Shown here: piece after piece, positions 43,689-56,115 of the stretch
How the letters are laid out: each line of letters opens with the position of its first letter
How positions within the stretch are numbered: the first letter of the stretch is position 1
Source of the DNA: Cytidiella melzeri
Lineage: Eukaryota > Basidiomycota > Agaricomycetes > Polyporales > Irpicaceae
Direction: 5' to 3'
NCBI GenBank assembly: GCA_022592445.1
Contig: JABYQR010000110.1
Location: 1 to 64,000, forward strand
Length of the DNA stretch: 64,000 bases
Notes under the pieces: model-generated
What the model was told of the DNA's origin: nothing
What the model saw: the letters and a program-made list of their open reading frames with translations, nothing else
Databases searched by the model: none
Position numbers and translations under genes: made by a program

Positions 43689-45124
43689 TTATCCATCCAT
43701 ATCATACTGTTCTCTGGACTCGTCCAAGACGACCACATTGCGTAGCATTGGGTCTAGAGACGCAAGTTCGTCCTTGATACCATTCCGCGCTATTTCGTCT
43801 AGCTCTTTTAGCAGCGTCGCAATAATCCTCTACAGAGGATGCATGAAACATGATGGTGTTTGCTGGGAGGGAAAAGGACTGACCTTAAGCTTACTGTCTA
43901 TTGTGCGCACCGCGTCACCTAAAGCTGAGGTCCAACTTGGTGGCGGGCTGCCTAGAGCACCACCATACAACCCAGATGAAGCTGCTACGTTCGCGTGTGC
44001 AATCCCCCACAGACTGTTTTCGCTGTCGTTCGTTGTTGCAGCATCCATTCCTGTGAACAAGTAAGATACTCCCGGATGTGGAGAGAGTAAACCCAGCGGT
44101 CCCATCATATGCTGCCCGGAACTAGGAAAAGGTGACGGTCCCAGAATCTTCGACACTTTGTTGTAGACTTCTGAGAGCACGTCGAGGAGGGAAAGCAGAG
44201 TTTGGTGGTAGTCTAGGGGGAATGGCTAGGGAACGGCTCTTCAGAAAGGTGAATAGATTGAATCTCGCAGAAAGGACGCACTATATGCGGCAACATCAGG
44301 TACGACGCTTCTGAAGAGTCTGTATATGACATTGCGTAGTCCGTAGCACCTTGGTACCGCTTCGGCCGACCTGATCTGAACAACGAGCGCTAAGAATTTT
44401 CTGTCAGTTGAGAGAATGAGCCAAGGAGCCGATGCAGGAATACCATCTTCGGTCGGTCGCCGTCCTCCTTGGATTGATCATACTCGTTCAGCGCGGTTGA
44501 CAAACCACGGAGAAAGTCATGAGGGTCTTTGACGTCGAATGAATGCGCAAGAGACATTCCAAGGCATGCAAAGCGGTAGCTCCTGGCAACGTGGTAAATT
44601 CTCATTCATCGCTGGGTGTCCATGACGCAAGTACTGACCGGCTTTTCATAGTCGCATTTGCGAAGGCTCGGTCCAGCTCTGCGCGGGTGACCATAATGGT
44701 GTGAAACCAGTGACTTCGCCTGTCGCATGGACGCGTCGGAAATGAGTTTTAGCTCAATCGACGACAAGCAGAGGCGAACCGCGAACCCTTCATGCACGTT
44801 TCTTAAGTATGTGAGGGTGATGATCCTTTTCTTGACCAACTCTCGCAAAATCTCCACGGAGGTGCCCTGCGGCGTCGTTGCGCCATTCACCGCCGGAACC
44901 GCGTCCGAATAGAGAGACTGCGCATCCCACTCTCGTGCCATTGGCGTTGGCAGAGCGGTGTGTGGCAGGGCAGGCGTTGGAGGGTTTGCTGATTGTGCAC
45001 CCTGGGTGGCTGCGGGTGATTTGAAGGAGGAAAGAAGGTTCTGAGCGGAGGACTTGCGCCGCATCAGTGCTGGGCGTTGAGCTGCAGAATCTGTCGTAGC
45101 ATTGGATGCTGCTGAGGCTGCCAT
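43689..45124 (-). CDS. Conserved-looking protein of unknown function (382 aa)
   Basis: Six exons (45124-44787, 44719-44639, 44582-44444, 44389-44282, 44225-43884, 43829-43689) give 382 residues with consistent phases. The first 60 residues are Ala/Ser/Pro-rich (RRKSSAQNLLSSFKSP). A core follows with EILRELVKKRIITLTYLRNVHEG, SHWFHTIMVTRAELD and YRFACLGMSLAHSFDVKDPHDFL. A strongly structured C-terminal half contains PFPLDYHQTLLSLLDVLSEVYNKVSKILG, GPLGLLSPHPGVSYLFTG and ELASLDPMLRNVVVLDES. No transmembrane segment or enzyme motif. The pattern looks like a conserved fungal protein; I cannot name it. It is divergent from NTF2 (275 bases between starts). Confidence 0.78.
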
Positions 45125-45399
45125 CGTTTCCCACCAGAACGCAGGAACGCACGCAGTGGGAGAAACACCGTGACCGAACTTTGTATTGGTCCCGGAGCGC
45201 GGTTAACCTTGGGTTAACCACAATAAGTATTGGTCTATTCCCGCTTTGTAGGCACATCAACAACGGACACTAACATAAGCATTAGTCCATTCATGGACAT
45301 TACAAAACTTACTAATCGTCATAAACGCATGATGTTATCACAGATAACAAGCAGATCTTTCCACTGCTCAGCCATCTTCACCGTGACCTCGTCCTCGCC
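45125..45399. promoter_or_regulatory. Divergent promoter region (382-aa protein / NTF2)
   Basis: 275 bases with a GGTTAACC palindrome pair near 45,201-45,220. No TATA box in a convincing place. Confidence 0.4.
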
Positions 45400-45998
45400 A
45401 TGGCCGACATACAAGCCGTCGCAAAGCAATTCACTGATTTCTACTATGCGACTTTCGATGCGAATCGCGCAAATTTGGCTCCTCTTTACGTGCGTCGATA
45501 TAATCTCGGCCCATTGCCTCAAACCTCAGTGTCCTGATGCATGCAAACACCACGCCACAGCGTCCGAGCTCGATGTTGACGTTCGAGGGATCCCAGTTCC
45601 TCGGCCACGAAGCTATTGTTGGCAAGCTCACGGTACGTCGACAGCAGCCAAACAACTTCCATATCCACTCATGAATTTTTGTGCAGTCTCTGCCGTTCGA
45701 AAAGGTGGGACACCAGGTCACAACTCTGGATGCCCAGCCATCGTCCCAGTCAGTCGCGAGTTTGATTGTCAGCGTTACGGGGCAGCTGCTTGTGCGTTGG
45801 CGTTTTCAATTATCACACTCCTGCATTAAACTACGCTACAGGTCGACGACAATACCAACCCATTGCAATTCAGTCAAATTTTCCAACTCATACCAGATGG
45901 CGGAAGTTATTATGTGTATGTCTTATTCGTACTCTGTGATGTGCTCGCCTGACCACCACATTAGCTTCAACGACATCTTCCGTCTCAACTACGGTTGA
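45400..45998 (+). CDS. NTF2: Nuclear transport factor 2
   Basis: Five exons (45400-45489, 45561-45632, 45687-45791, 45842-45915, 45965-45998) give 124 residues, the exact size of the family. Motifs: MADIQAVAKQFTDFYYATFD at the start, SMLTFEGSQFLGHEAIVGKL, LIVSVTGQLLVDD, and the C-terminal FNDIFRLNYG. NTF2 is a cone-shaped homodimer that carries Ran-GDP back into the nucleus through FG-repeat nucleoporins. The introns are short (45-70 bases). It is followed on the same strand by VPS1. Confidence 0.95.
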
Positions 45999-46419
45999 TT
46001 GGACGTTCATCTATCACTGAAAGGCTTGGACTGCGATACTGGCCGCGTTCTTGACACGACTCTACACATTGGCAGTTGTACATTTTCTTGCTCTCTGAAT
46101 GAAGATGGGAATTCACGCATATGCGATATGGAGTATTTGGCCGTAGCACTTGATTAGCGATAATTCATACGTTTCCTATGAAAATTACAGCGCAGTTCTC
46201 TTGCAGGCACTAGACCCACATTAGTTCAACAGTCATTAACTGGAATCGCTGCGGGGCGCAGTGAGCTGTGCGGCTATGAGCGTCGCGCAGTTGATTTGCC
46301 CAAATTTGGCGTGGCCTCCAGGACTGACGCACATCAGCCTCGCGTCCTTGCCTTGAAACGTACGTACTTCACTCTTCTCTTTCCGACCACTGCCTCTTCC
46401 TCCCTCATTCATAACGAAC
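45999..46419. promoter_or_regulatory. Spacer between NTF2 and VPS1
   Basis: 421 bases. Holds the NTF2 3' region and the VPS1 promoter; a pyrimidine-rich stretch (CTCTTCTCTTTCC type) lies at 46,370-46,410 just before the VPS1 ATG, common for fungal housekeeping promoters. Confidence 0.4.
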
Positions 46420-49147
46420 ATGACAACACAAACACTTGGGACAGAGATTGTCTCTGTCATCAACAAGCTACAAGATGTTTTCTCCACCGTTGGGTCGTCT
46501 GCATCACAGATAGACCTTCCGCAAATCTGTGTGCTTGGCAGTCAGAGTAGTGGGAAGAGTAGTGTGCTGGAGGTGAGTATATCCTTTCTCTTCTGCTTGG
46601 ATCTACTAATGCGAGCTCTCAGAACATTGTCGGACGAGATTTCCTCCCTCGAGGAACGGGTATTGTCACGCGTCGACCACTGGTGCGCATATTGATTAAA
46701 GTTGCGCGATAGACTCTGCGTACTGATTCACCACCAAAGGTACTCCAACTTATCAACCGACCAGCAACGTCATCTCCCAAGGATAAAGGTCAGTCTCGGG
46801 TGACTCTTCATATCGCATGTGCCTGACGTTGCGGTTTAGCGAAACTGGACGGCACAGATGCAAAAGCTAACGAGGACGAATGGGGAGAGTTCTTGCATCT
46901 GCCTGGGCAGAAATTCTACGACTTCAACAAGATTCGTGAAGAGATCGTACGAGACACTGAAGCGAAGACTGGTCGAAATGCAGGAATATCCCCTTTACCG
47001 ATCAACCTACGAATCTTTTCACCAAACGTCCTCACGCTGACACTTGTTGACCTGCCTGGGTTGACGAAAGTTCCCGTTGGAGACCAGCCAAAAGATATCG
47101 AGAAGCAGATTCGCGACATGCTCATGAAATTCATCTCGAAGCCTGCTTGTATCATCCTTGCCGTCACTCCCGCAAACACGGATTTGGCGAACTCAGACGG
47201 GTTGAAGATGGCAAGAGAGGTAGATCCTGAGGGTACAAGAACCATTGGTGTGCTCACCAAGATCGATCTCATGTGAGTGCCACATTGTATATGTTGCTTT
47301 GTGGTGTACCTCAACGCACGACTAGGGATGCTGGAACCGATGTCGTGGATATCCTTGCTGGACGAGTTATCCCTTTGCGTCTGGGATACGTGCCGGTGGT
47401 CAATCGCGGTCAGCGCGACATCGACTCCAACAAATCTATCAGCGCCGCATTGGAGTATGAGCGCGACTTCTTCGAGAACCATCAATCTTACAAGGGTAAA
47501 TCACAATATTGCGGCACGCCCTTCCTTGCTCGTAAGCTCAACATGGTGCGCTACTATGTTCACTTTCAATTGCACTTGGAAGCTCAGCCAAAGGTTCACG
47601 CCCTAGATCCTCATGCATCACATTCGCGCTACCTTGCCCGACATAAAAGCGCGGATCACTCAGCAGCTGCAGAAGTATAATGCCGAACTCATTACTCTCG
47701 GTGGCGCGATGGGCGATCAAAGCTCCTCAAGCGTCGTGTTGTCGGTTATCACTGACTTCTGCGCAGACTTCCGGACGGTGATTGACGGTAACACAAATGA
47801 CCTATCATTAAATGAGCTTTCGGGAGGTGCCCGTATAAGCTTCGTGTTCCACGAGTTATTCAACCAGGGTATCAAGACAATTGACCCCTTCGACCAAGTT
47901 AAGGATGGCGATATTCGTGTTATTTTGTACAACTCTTCCGTAAGCATCCTTCTAGATGGACGAGTTGGCCTTTCTCACGCTTGGCATCGTAGGGTTCTAC
48001 CCCATCACTCTTCGTTGGTACGACAGCTTTCGAGGTCATTGTCAAACAGCAGATTAAGCGCCTAGAGGAGCCAAGTTTGAAGTGTTGCCAGCTGGTGTAT
48101 GACGAGCTGATCCGCATCCTTGGCCAGCTTCTTGCCAAGATAGTGAGTCGCGTTCTCGAATCTAAAAGGCTGTCGTATTGATCGCCATCCCAGCAAGCGT
48201 TCAGGAGATTCCCCGCTCTGCGTGAGAGGTTTAATGCTGTTGTGGTCAACTACTTCAAGAATGCGATGAACCCGACCACAAAACTCGTGTCGGACATGGT
48301 TGCGTAAGTCCGATCTTCTCATCTGTGGCTCCTCTGTTCATCTGTTATTCTGTGATAGTATGCAAGCTTGCTACGTCAACACAACACATCCGGACTTCTT
48401 GAATGGCCACAAGGTGCGAAGATGTCTCTTACATGCTTTTCATCCACAAGGCTTATGTAGCATAGGCTATGGCTATGGTCACTGACAGGATGAACGCCAA
48501 CAAGCCTCCACCAGATCCTAAGAACCCCAAACTTGCGATCAACAATAGCAAGGACCTTGACGTTGAGGTCAAGAAGGACGAGCCAACCTTCTTTGGCTCG
48601 TTTTTCTCGTCTGCGAAGAATGGACCGAAGAAGAAAGGTGTTGCTGCAATGGAAAGCGTGAGTGATATTTGCTGATGTTGTATAGCCTGATAATTCTGAC
48701 TGATGTTGCCACAGCCTTCCCCGACCATCCGACCCCAGGCTGCTCTCAATGACCGCGAGACGTTGGAGACGGAGGTTATCAGTACGTTTTCTCTGTACTC
48801 TATGCCGATCGATGTAGCTGATTATTCTGTACAGAACTGCTCATTCACTCCTATTTCAACATCGTTAAGCGAGAGATGATCGACATGGTCCCGAAGGCGA
48901 TAACTCTTACGCTGGTTAACCACGCGAAAGAGAATTTGCAGCGGGAGCTGCTCCAGGAGCTCTATAAGCCTGAAGTTCTCGAAGATCTTCTCAAGGAATC
49001 CGAGTACGTTGTCAACCGCAGGAAGGAGGTTGTCTCTATGGTCCAGGCACTGAACAAGGCTGAAGAGCAAGTCGATTTGCTCCTTTCACCAATCGAGTGT
49101 GCTAATCTCTGCTGTTCATTCTCTCTAGGATCGTCGCCGGCGTGTAA
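46420..49147 (+). CDS. VPS1: Dynamin-like GTPase VPS1
   Basis: Thirteen exons (46420-46572, 46623-46682, 46740-46788, 46840-47272, 47326-47545, 47607-47939, 47993-48142, 48194-48303, 48359-48413, 48466-48657, 48715-48781, 48835-49066, 49129-49147) give 690 residues. GTPase motifs: GSQSSGKSS (G1), [14 protein letters not shown] (G3), TKIDLMDAGTD (G4). The insert [19 protein letters not shown] is typical of Vps1 rather than Dnm1. The stalk and the GTPase-effector domain ([22 protein letters not shown]...) are complete, with no PH domain. Vps1 acts in vacuolar sorting, endosome fission and peroxisome division. The last intron reads AAGA|GCAAGT..TCTCTCTAG, a GC-AG intron; it is needed to reach the conserved ending EEIVAGV. 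Confidence 0.95.
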
Positions 49148-50529
49148 GGTGCAGTTCGCCGCTTGTCTGCTGATGTTTGAGCGCTACGTACCATAATACC
49201 CTTTGCCGCCATTTGTTCGCCGTAGATCTCGCATAGACTGCCTACGAACCACTGTTTAGTCTCGCGTTTACTATCATCTTCACTGTTTGATTGTGACCCT
49301 TTGTTAAGACATTGCAGCTCAATGGATGCAAGCAGGCCACCTCTTTATCTCAAGCGAGAGCGCAGCACGTCGAGCAATCTCGACATCGAATCGCGCGAGC
49401 ATTTCGGAGCATGATGGGCAGCTCTTTGATATGAACTGTCCTGAAATTGCGGGCGGCGAAGGTATGTTGCCAGGTCAGGCTGCTTATCACCCGTGCCTTG
49501 CCTGTCAAGCGCAGCACCAGTGGGTATGTAGCGGTAAGAGCATGTTAACTTGTCCTCCTCGTCTACTGCTCTAGACTGCCCTAGGCTAGAAACGATTCGT
49601 TCCCCTGTCAGCATGTGTGCTCTCGAACGAGCCTTCCGGTGCTTATAGGCTATCGGGCGGCGCATCCAGGTCTATTATCCACAACGTCTGCCGACTGGTT
49701 GTCCAAGCTCAGGTCGCTTCTCATGATTGGGGACTGCCATTATTCAACAATCAACTGATGCTGCAGTGCTTGCACGCTCAGGCTCAGTAGAAAGGGTATA
49801 AATACATGGACGAGGTGAGTAACCATCTTCAGTACTCCTCCTGTTTGTGACCTGTTCCACCTCTCTGGTAGAATAACGCCCTTTCGTTTTTGCAGCTACT
49901 TTCATCTCTTCAGTCCCTCTCGTCACTGTTATGCCCTGTACGATATCACGGTAGCTCCAATTTCCATGTTGTGTGCAGGTTGCGGCGGACGCTTGCCTCG
50001 TCTTCGACACCAGTTCTTCGGGCCACATCTCGTTCGTGCCCTGCACCTCTTGTTTCGCTTTTGCGATAGAGTGCGGCTTGCGAGACGTGGCGGCCGCAAG
50101 GATTAGGGTCGATGATTGGGTATAGGGCCGTCGAACCTTGGTGCACATATCAAGTCCGCAAGGTTGGCGTGACAAGCCTGTCAATTTGACAACGGGCTCT
50201 GTAGTTAGATAAGACACTCTGTGGATTATACATTCTCCCTGTAACATACCCTACATGAATTTCTCCGTCCAAAAATACGTGTGTTTGCCAGTCAATCATG
50301 ATACTGGCGCTAAGCGCTAAATCGACGGCTCGTATTGTTGCCGCGAAATTCTACGTTTCTGAACTTGAGTTCTAGGTTAAGCTTGGTTCACCATCCCCTT
50401 TGGTCATTTGCACCCTTTACTAATACCTCTGGATTGTTGCAGCTCCTTACTGAACAGAACAATTGAACATTTGCTGGGACTGCAAGGCTTCACCCACCAC
50501 GTAGCCTGGATACTTAGCCTCGCGCTGCA
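49148..50529. other. Intergenic region, no gene seen
   Basis: 1.4 kb between VPS1 and EMC4. The longest ORF (minus strand, 49,744-50,247) has no recognisable motif or sensible composition. Probably the VPS1 3' end, EMC4 promoter and spacer. Confidence 0.4.
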
Positions 50530-51276
50530 ATGTCGAACGCTGTGGACTCGTCCAAGTAAGGTCTTGGCCCTGCATCCTCAGACATTCAATAACGTCTGCG
50601 TTAGATGGCGTAACCTACGTTCTCCTCCTGGGTTCAGTCGCACTGCGGTGTGTAGTCTATCCGAGTACTCCTTGCATGACGTTACTCACAGACATACACC
50701 TCCAGTCACAGTCGAAAACCAGCGCGCCCAGCAAATCCTCGACAAGTGCGTCAGCATCGTATGAAGCAATGAAAGACAAGCGAGCTTGGGACCTCGCTAT
50801 TAGTCCCGCAAAGTCTCTGCCAATGCAGGCGTTCATGTTGTACATGTCGGGGGGAGGTGTTCAGGTTTTCAGTATGGGAATTGTGTTCATGTTGCTGCTG
50901 AGCCCTTTCAAGAATGTCGCTGGGATCAACACTGGTGCGTCGTGGCACTTGTCGTACAAGGTATCCGGGCTCATCGATATGCGTACTTGCTTAGCATTTG
51001 CGCCATTGGCACCCGTTCCGGCAGGCAAGAAGCAGGCACCCAAGCCAAACGCTTTGACGACGCTCGCGCTGCACAAGTTGGTCTATCTGCTGTGCAACCT
51101 GTTGACGCTGGCGATAGGGCTCTGGAAGTGTCGGTCGATGGGTCTTTTGCCTACGGGCACGGGAGATTGGCTGGCATTTGAGACGCGAGGACAGGTGTGT
51201 ATTTGACAGGACTGTTATTGCTGTTTATTGACGAGCTACTGTATTGCAGCCTCCGGAATTGACCCTTATGCGATGA
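50530..51276 (+). CDS. EMC4: ER membrane protein complex subunit 4
   Basis: Five exons (50530-50555, 50605-50647, 50706-50934, 50995-51194, 51250-51276) give 174 residues. Family signature: KW near the start, then DKRAWDLAISPAKSLPMQAF followed by MLYMSGGGVQVFSMGIVFML (TM1). TM2 LVYLLCNLLTLAIGLWKC is followed by SMGLLPTGTGDWLAFE. EMC4 is part of the EMC insertase that places tail-anchored and polytopic proteins in the ER membrane. The acceptor of exon 3 is taken at CTCCAG (50,705) rather than the nearer CACAG because only this keeps the frame. The final exon is 27 bases. Confidence 0.92.
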
Positions 51277-52029
51277 AAGAAAGTTTACGGTGCATTTTGA
51301 AATATTTGTATTTCTTGTTGCCTGCGACGTGATCTCAGGTCCCCGCAATAGTTGTGTTTGGGGTGCAATGTCAACATTCCGCGAACTGATGTCGACGTCT
51401 GGGCTGACTGTGAATGCACTGATATCATCTCTTTTTTCTTCTCTAGTCGGTCTCGCCGACCAAAAAATTTGGAGACATCGGTCTGGCACACTCCTCTAGG
51501 TGAGATACCGTTGACTACAGTCACAGACACCGCCAGCTGTATACGAGCTGATTGCTATGATTTGTACCTATGGTGGTATGAAAGAGAAGAACGATGGTCT
51601 GAACTGCCTGCGTTGCACTGAACTGACTCGGGAAGGATCAGACATGCTCAGAGGCTCTTTCAAGGATGTACGCTCGACGAATACACCGTCTTCGTTGAAG
51701 TGGCTGCATCCATATCGTGACAAATGGTCGAAATGCCAGAGTTACCACGAGCACGTGAGGGAGAAAGGTCGGCTCTCAGTTTATCCTATGCTTTGTGGTA
51801 TGGTTTTAGACCAATGCACGCCCACAAACTCCAGTGCCAGCAAACCTTGTGCTGGCTGAAAACCTCTTGCTTTTCCAACGTTGCTGTTCCTCACTCACTG
51901 ACCATGAACTCACGACTTGGATTATATGGGACTGTGCCACCAGGTATCCCACAAACACATACAAACAATGGGGACGCGTAAACTCCGTGAGAGAGATGCG
52001 GCTGGGTTCTCTCTGCACTTCACCAAACG
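51277..52029. other. Region upstream of Argonaute, no exon supported
   Basis: 753 bases. Short ORFs on the plus strand show no Argonaute N-terminal character, so I place the Argonaute start at 52,030. A 5' non-coding exon or an extra N-terminal exon here cannot be excluded. Confidence 0.4.
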
Positions 52030-55000
52030 ATGAACCCAGTGCCAGCACAACTGCAGCCTCCTGTGGGCTTGGCTGGTGCTAGGGTGACCGTGAAAACCAA
52101 CTCGTTCGCGATCACGACACCCCAGAAGGTTTACTACCATTACGATGGTAAGCGCGATATCTATCTCGCACCATCTGCCTTACTTACACGGTGATGTAGT
52201 TGGTAAGACCCTATGTGCACCTTTAGATGATCCAAGTGAGGATAACTCAAAGTAGTGATCATGAAACTCAACTATCGAAGAAGAGACGCGACGGGCCAAC
52301 CAGAAAGGAAGGAGGTAAAACTTCAGAGACGGTACATGGATGTCATCAGCAAAATGCACGATGAATATCCTGCTGAATTCACTCCCCGTCCAAATTACGA
52401 CGGTGTCAAGAACATGTTCTCGACTGTCAAGCACAACAACGCGACGGTAGGCTCACATACCCTTGCTGCGCCCTTGGGAATCACTCCCGACGCATCTTTT
52501 CCAAAGTATAGTGTGCACATGATCAATGACCCTAAGAAAGAGAAAGGTGTCCATGAAGTGCGCATCGCGTTAGTGAATGAAATACGGCCGCAGTGAGCAA
52601 CTCAATCGCTACTATCTCTACAGTGATCGTCTAATCTGTGATTGTCAGCCTCTTGCAACGGTTAATTGCAGCAGGGAGCCATTCAATCGACACGACAGTG
52701 CAAAAACGAGATAGGATGAACCCTGATGCCGTCTCCCCGCCCATGAACCTTGATGCGACTGCGCTGATGCTGTTGCAAGTTATCGTTACGCAGGCTCCCC
52801 ATATGTGAGTGCCTTAACCTTCTATCCCATGCAGCTATGAACGGATTTGCTCTGTTAGTCGACACAAGTTTTCTATGCATTCAAAAGCATTTTACATTGA
52901 ATCCAGGGCTAGGAATCTTTCCGGTGGACTGCAAGCGTTGCCTGGCTTTTTCCAGTAAGCCTGGGACACGTACACACTGGGATTTCTCTGACCATGCATA
53001 GGAGCGTGCGACCATCCATCGGCAGATTTCTTATCAATGTTGACACGACCACGGCGGCGTTGTAAGCAGAGTCATGCCTCGCTCACTCATGCTCTACGCT
53101 CTGATGCAACGTTCGCACAAACCTCAGCTACAAGAAAGGATGGTTGCTGAATCTTGCACTAGAATACTTGGGAGTCAGGGAGGCTCGCGATGTTGTGAGA
53201 GCCACCAAGGAGAATCGTGCTAAATGGTCCTCTTTGCGCACGTTCTTGAGAGGCTTGAATGTCATGATCGTCCCACAAGCAACTAATTTCAACAGTGAAC
53301 CACCGCGTAATGATTCATATAGGGTATTCAGGATCACTGATATCGTAGCGGACGCCGGCAATATCACATTTGATGGACCGGATGGACCCACTACAATCAA
53401 GGTCGATCTCATATTTGTGCAGCTGGGACTACACAGTTGAACGAGTTAATCTTGACAGAATTACTGGCAGAACACGCATAATACCGGAATCCGATATCCC
53501 GATTTGTTTGGCATTTCTATTGGGAGAGATACCATTTTCCCCGCTGAAAAGTGCTGGGTTCTTCCTGGACAGCGGTACACGCGCAAGCTATCTCCAGATG
53601 CTATGAACACGTTCTTAACGGTTTCAAAGTCGAAACCCATGGATAGGATCAGGGACATCGAAAAGGCAGTCAATGGACCAGTGAGTCTGCTGCCGCGGCT
53701 CCACATCGGCACCTTGCTGATTGATGCATGGCGCATGCCAGGATTTGGACTATGCTGCCTCGAGCTGGATGCGCGAGGCTGGCATAACTGTTAATCCTCA
53801 GGCTCTGCATATAGATGGGCGACAATTAAATCCTCCATCCATCGAGTACGCCTCAAACACTCAGGTGGTACGTCAGATCATCTTCCAGTACGAGTCCTAT
53901 CGCAGAGTTGCTGACTTCGCTGGCACATAAGGCGGTCTCTGACGGTAAATGGAATGTTGTGAAAAAAAAGTTTCTGATGCCAAGGGAGATTAACGCGATG
54001 GGTGTGATCGTCTTCGACGCGCAAGCACAGGAAGCGGATGTCGTAAACTTTGTGCAGAAATTATATACGAACATGCAAGCATTAGGTAAGAGCAGATCTC
54101 TTCGCGCGACTTCAGCTCACGAGCCATCATGACAGGCATAGGTAAGAGGTATTCCCTCGGCAAACTCTGACTCTTGTTGAGAAACACGTTTTTGTAGTGA
54201 TGAAACTCGAACCAACGCACATCTGCTACCGTATAGGTAACCAGCAGAAACCCACAGATGTGCGCGACACTGTCACATCTGGCGACGCAGGCTGCTGATG
54301 TTTTTGATTGTTATGTTTTAGTCGATGACGGAAGCTGCGAAGGCCACTGTCAACCGTTTACCTGTGGTGAACGGTGTAGCACCAAGACCTGATATGATGA
54401 TCGTCATTTTACCCGCCCAGGCTGCCCCGATTAGACAAGCAGTCAAGTACTGGGGAGATGTCTCCAACGGTATTTCTACGCAGTGCGTGGTCAGTATATC
54501 ATTGCCACACTTTATGGAGGTTTTAGCGAAGCTTACTTGCACTCGTAGCGTCGTGGCAAATATGATGTCCAGCGCGGGAATAGTCTTGACCAGTATTGTA
54601 ACAATGTTGCGCTGAAGTAAGTCTTGAACTACTGATGGCATCATTCGGTCCTGTTGACCCACATCTCGCCAGGATTAATGCCAAACTCGGTGGAATGAAT
54701 TGCACGTTCCGAGATTCGAACGTAGATACCGCTTTGCGCTATGCCATGGTCGTCGGTAGGCCAAGGGATGCATGTGTTGGTAACGGCGAAGCTGAAGTTT
54801 TGTCTCGCTAGGTTGTGATATTAGTCATCCCGCACCTGGTGTTAAAAACAGGCCGTCAATCGCCAGCCTCGTAGCTTCCATCGACGAGCGATGCGTCAGA
54901 TATAGCGCGCATGTCAGATGCCAGGATCCCCGTCAAGAGGTGATAGCAGACCTGCGTGGGATGTTGCTGGTAACATGCACACACGTGACTGCAAGTAAAC

Positions 55001-56115
55001 CAATGAATCTCATGGCGGTTTGTACACAGGATGCTATCGACAGCTTCAAAAAGCGATTCAATAACCACGTACCTGTGAAAATCATCATTTATCGCGACGG
55101 CGTTTCCGAAGGGGAATACGCTCGTGTCATCAGCAACGAGATAAACCAGGTTGAAGGTACGCAACGCTGCTAACATTCATTGTAGCTCAGATGCTGAAAA
55201 CATTGGCTCAGAGGCGTTGAACGCAATTGAACCTCGACCACCTTATAAGCCCCAAATAGTGTTCGTTGTCGTCGGTAAAAGGTAGCATGCGCCTCTGAGT
55301 ATGCCTTACTTTGTATGTGGACACTAACATTGTTCGTTAAAGGCATCACGTTCGATTTTTCCCTACAGGCCAGTGAGTAGATGAGCCATACTTGATTCGC
55401 ACCTGTCTGACACACTCTGGTTCAGATCCCCAGCAGACTCGAGTGGAAATTGCAGGGCAGGTCTTGTCGTGGATCGAGAGATCGTGCACTCTAGGTTCCT
55501 GAGTTTCTACCTGCAATCACATGGTGGCATTATAGGCAGTGAGTACCTTTGACCATTCGTGAGAATTGTCTGACTTCCTTCATCTGTTCACAGCCTCTCG
55601 CCCAAGCAATTACGTAGTGCTAAGAAACGATCCCAATTGGACTCCGGATCAGTACGTAGCAGCGCTTTCCTCCGTCCACTTTGTGTTTTTTGACAGGGGT
55701 TTTTCTTTCTTTCTTCTCAGCCTGCAGGGCGTTTCGTTCGCGCTGTGCCACGTGTATGCTCCAGCGACGCGTTCAGTGTCTATCCCAGCCCCTGTATATT
55801 GTGAGTTGCTGTTGTGAATCAGATGACAGTATCGCTATAGCCAGTTCACGTGTACGCAAACTATTAGATGCCGACGTGAGTGACAACGCCGCATTATATG
55901 TTTTTCTTACCGCTAATGAAAGGAATACTTGTCCCATTCAGAAACTATGCACTCATGCCGCGTATCAATTCAAATCTCAAGATGGACTTGCAGACTACGA
56001 CGACTCAAGCTCAGGCATTGGAACACATGACGACGCGCCGTTCAATCTCCAAGCATGGCAAGAACGACTGAAGCCTGCACATGGTGCGGTCAGAGATAAG
56101 ATGTATTTCATTTAG
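52030..56115 (+). CDS. ago: Argonaute (PIWI-clade slicer), 23 exons
   Basis: In-phase exons: 52030-52147, 52256-52592, 52649-52804, 52859-52954, 53002-53061, 53128-53401, 53459-53680, 53742-53867, 53932-54085, 54136-54141, 54198-54259, 54322-54489, 54549-54616, 54673-54755, 54812-54969, 55030-55156, 55191-55281, 55343-55372, 55426-55538, 55594-55651, 55721-55800, 55841-55875, 55942-56115; 931 residues. ArgoN begins VKTNSFAITTPQKVYYHYD; PAZ includes YWQNTHNTGIRYPDL and LPAE-like FPAEKCWVLPGQRY; MID has QCVRRGKYD; PIWI has catalytic Asp in GCDISHPAPG, Asp in YRDGVSEGEY and His in CHVYAPATRSVS, with a plausible Glu finger in RQEVIADL. It should load small RNAs and can probably slice. The residues after PAPVY differ from the usual YADL. 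The six-base exon (54,136-54,141) can be skipped without changing frame. The start could lie further upstream. Confidence 0.93.

Noticed and set aside
49744..50247. 167-codon minus-strand frame between VPS1 and EMC4
   Set aside because: No domain, no promoter or splice context, and unremarkable composition; likely chance.
52030..56115. Argonaute as a pseudogene
   Set aside because: The frames look scattered at first, but conventional splice sites reconnect ArgoN, PAZ, MID and PIWI motifs in order with all phases closing.
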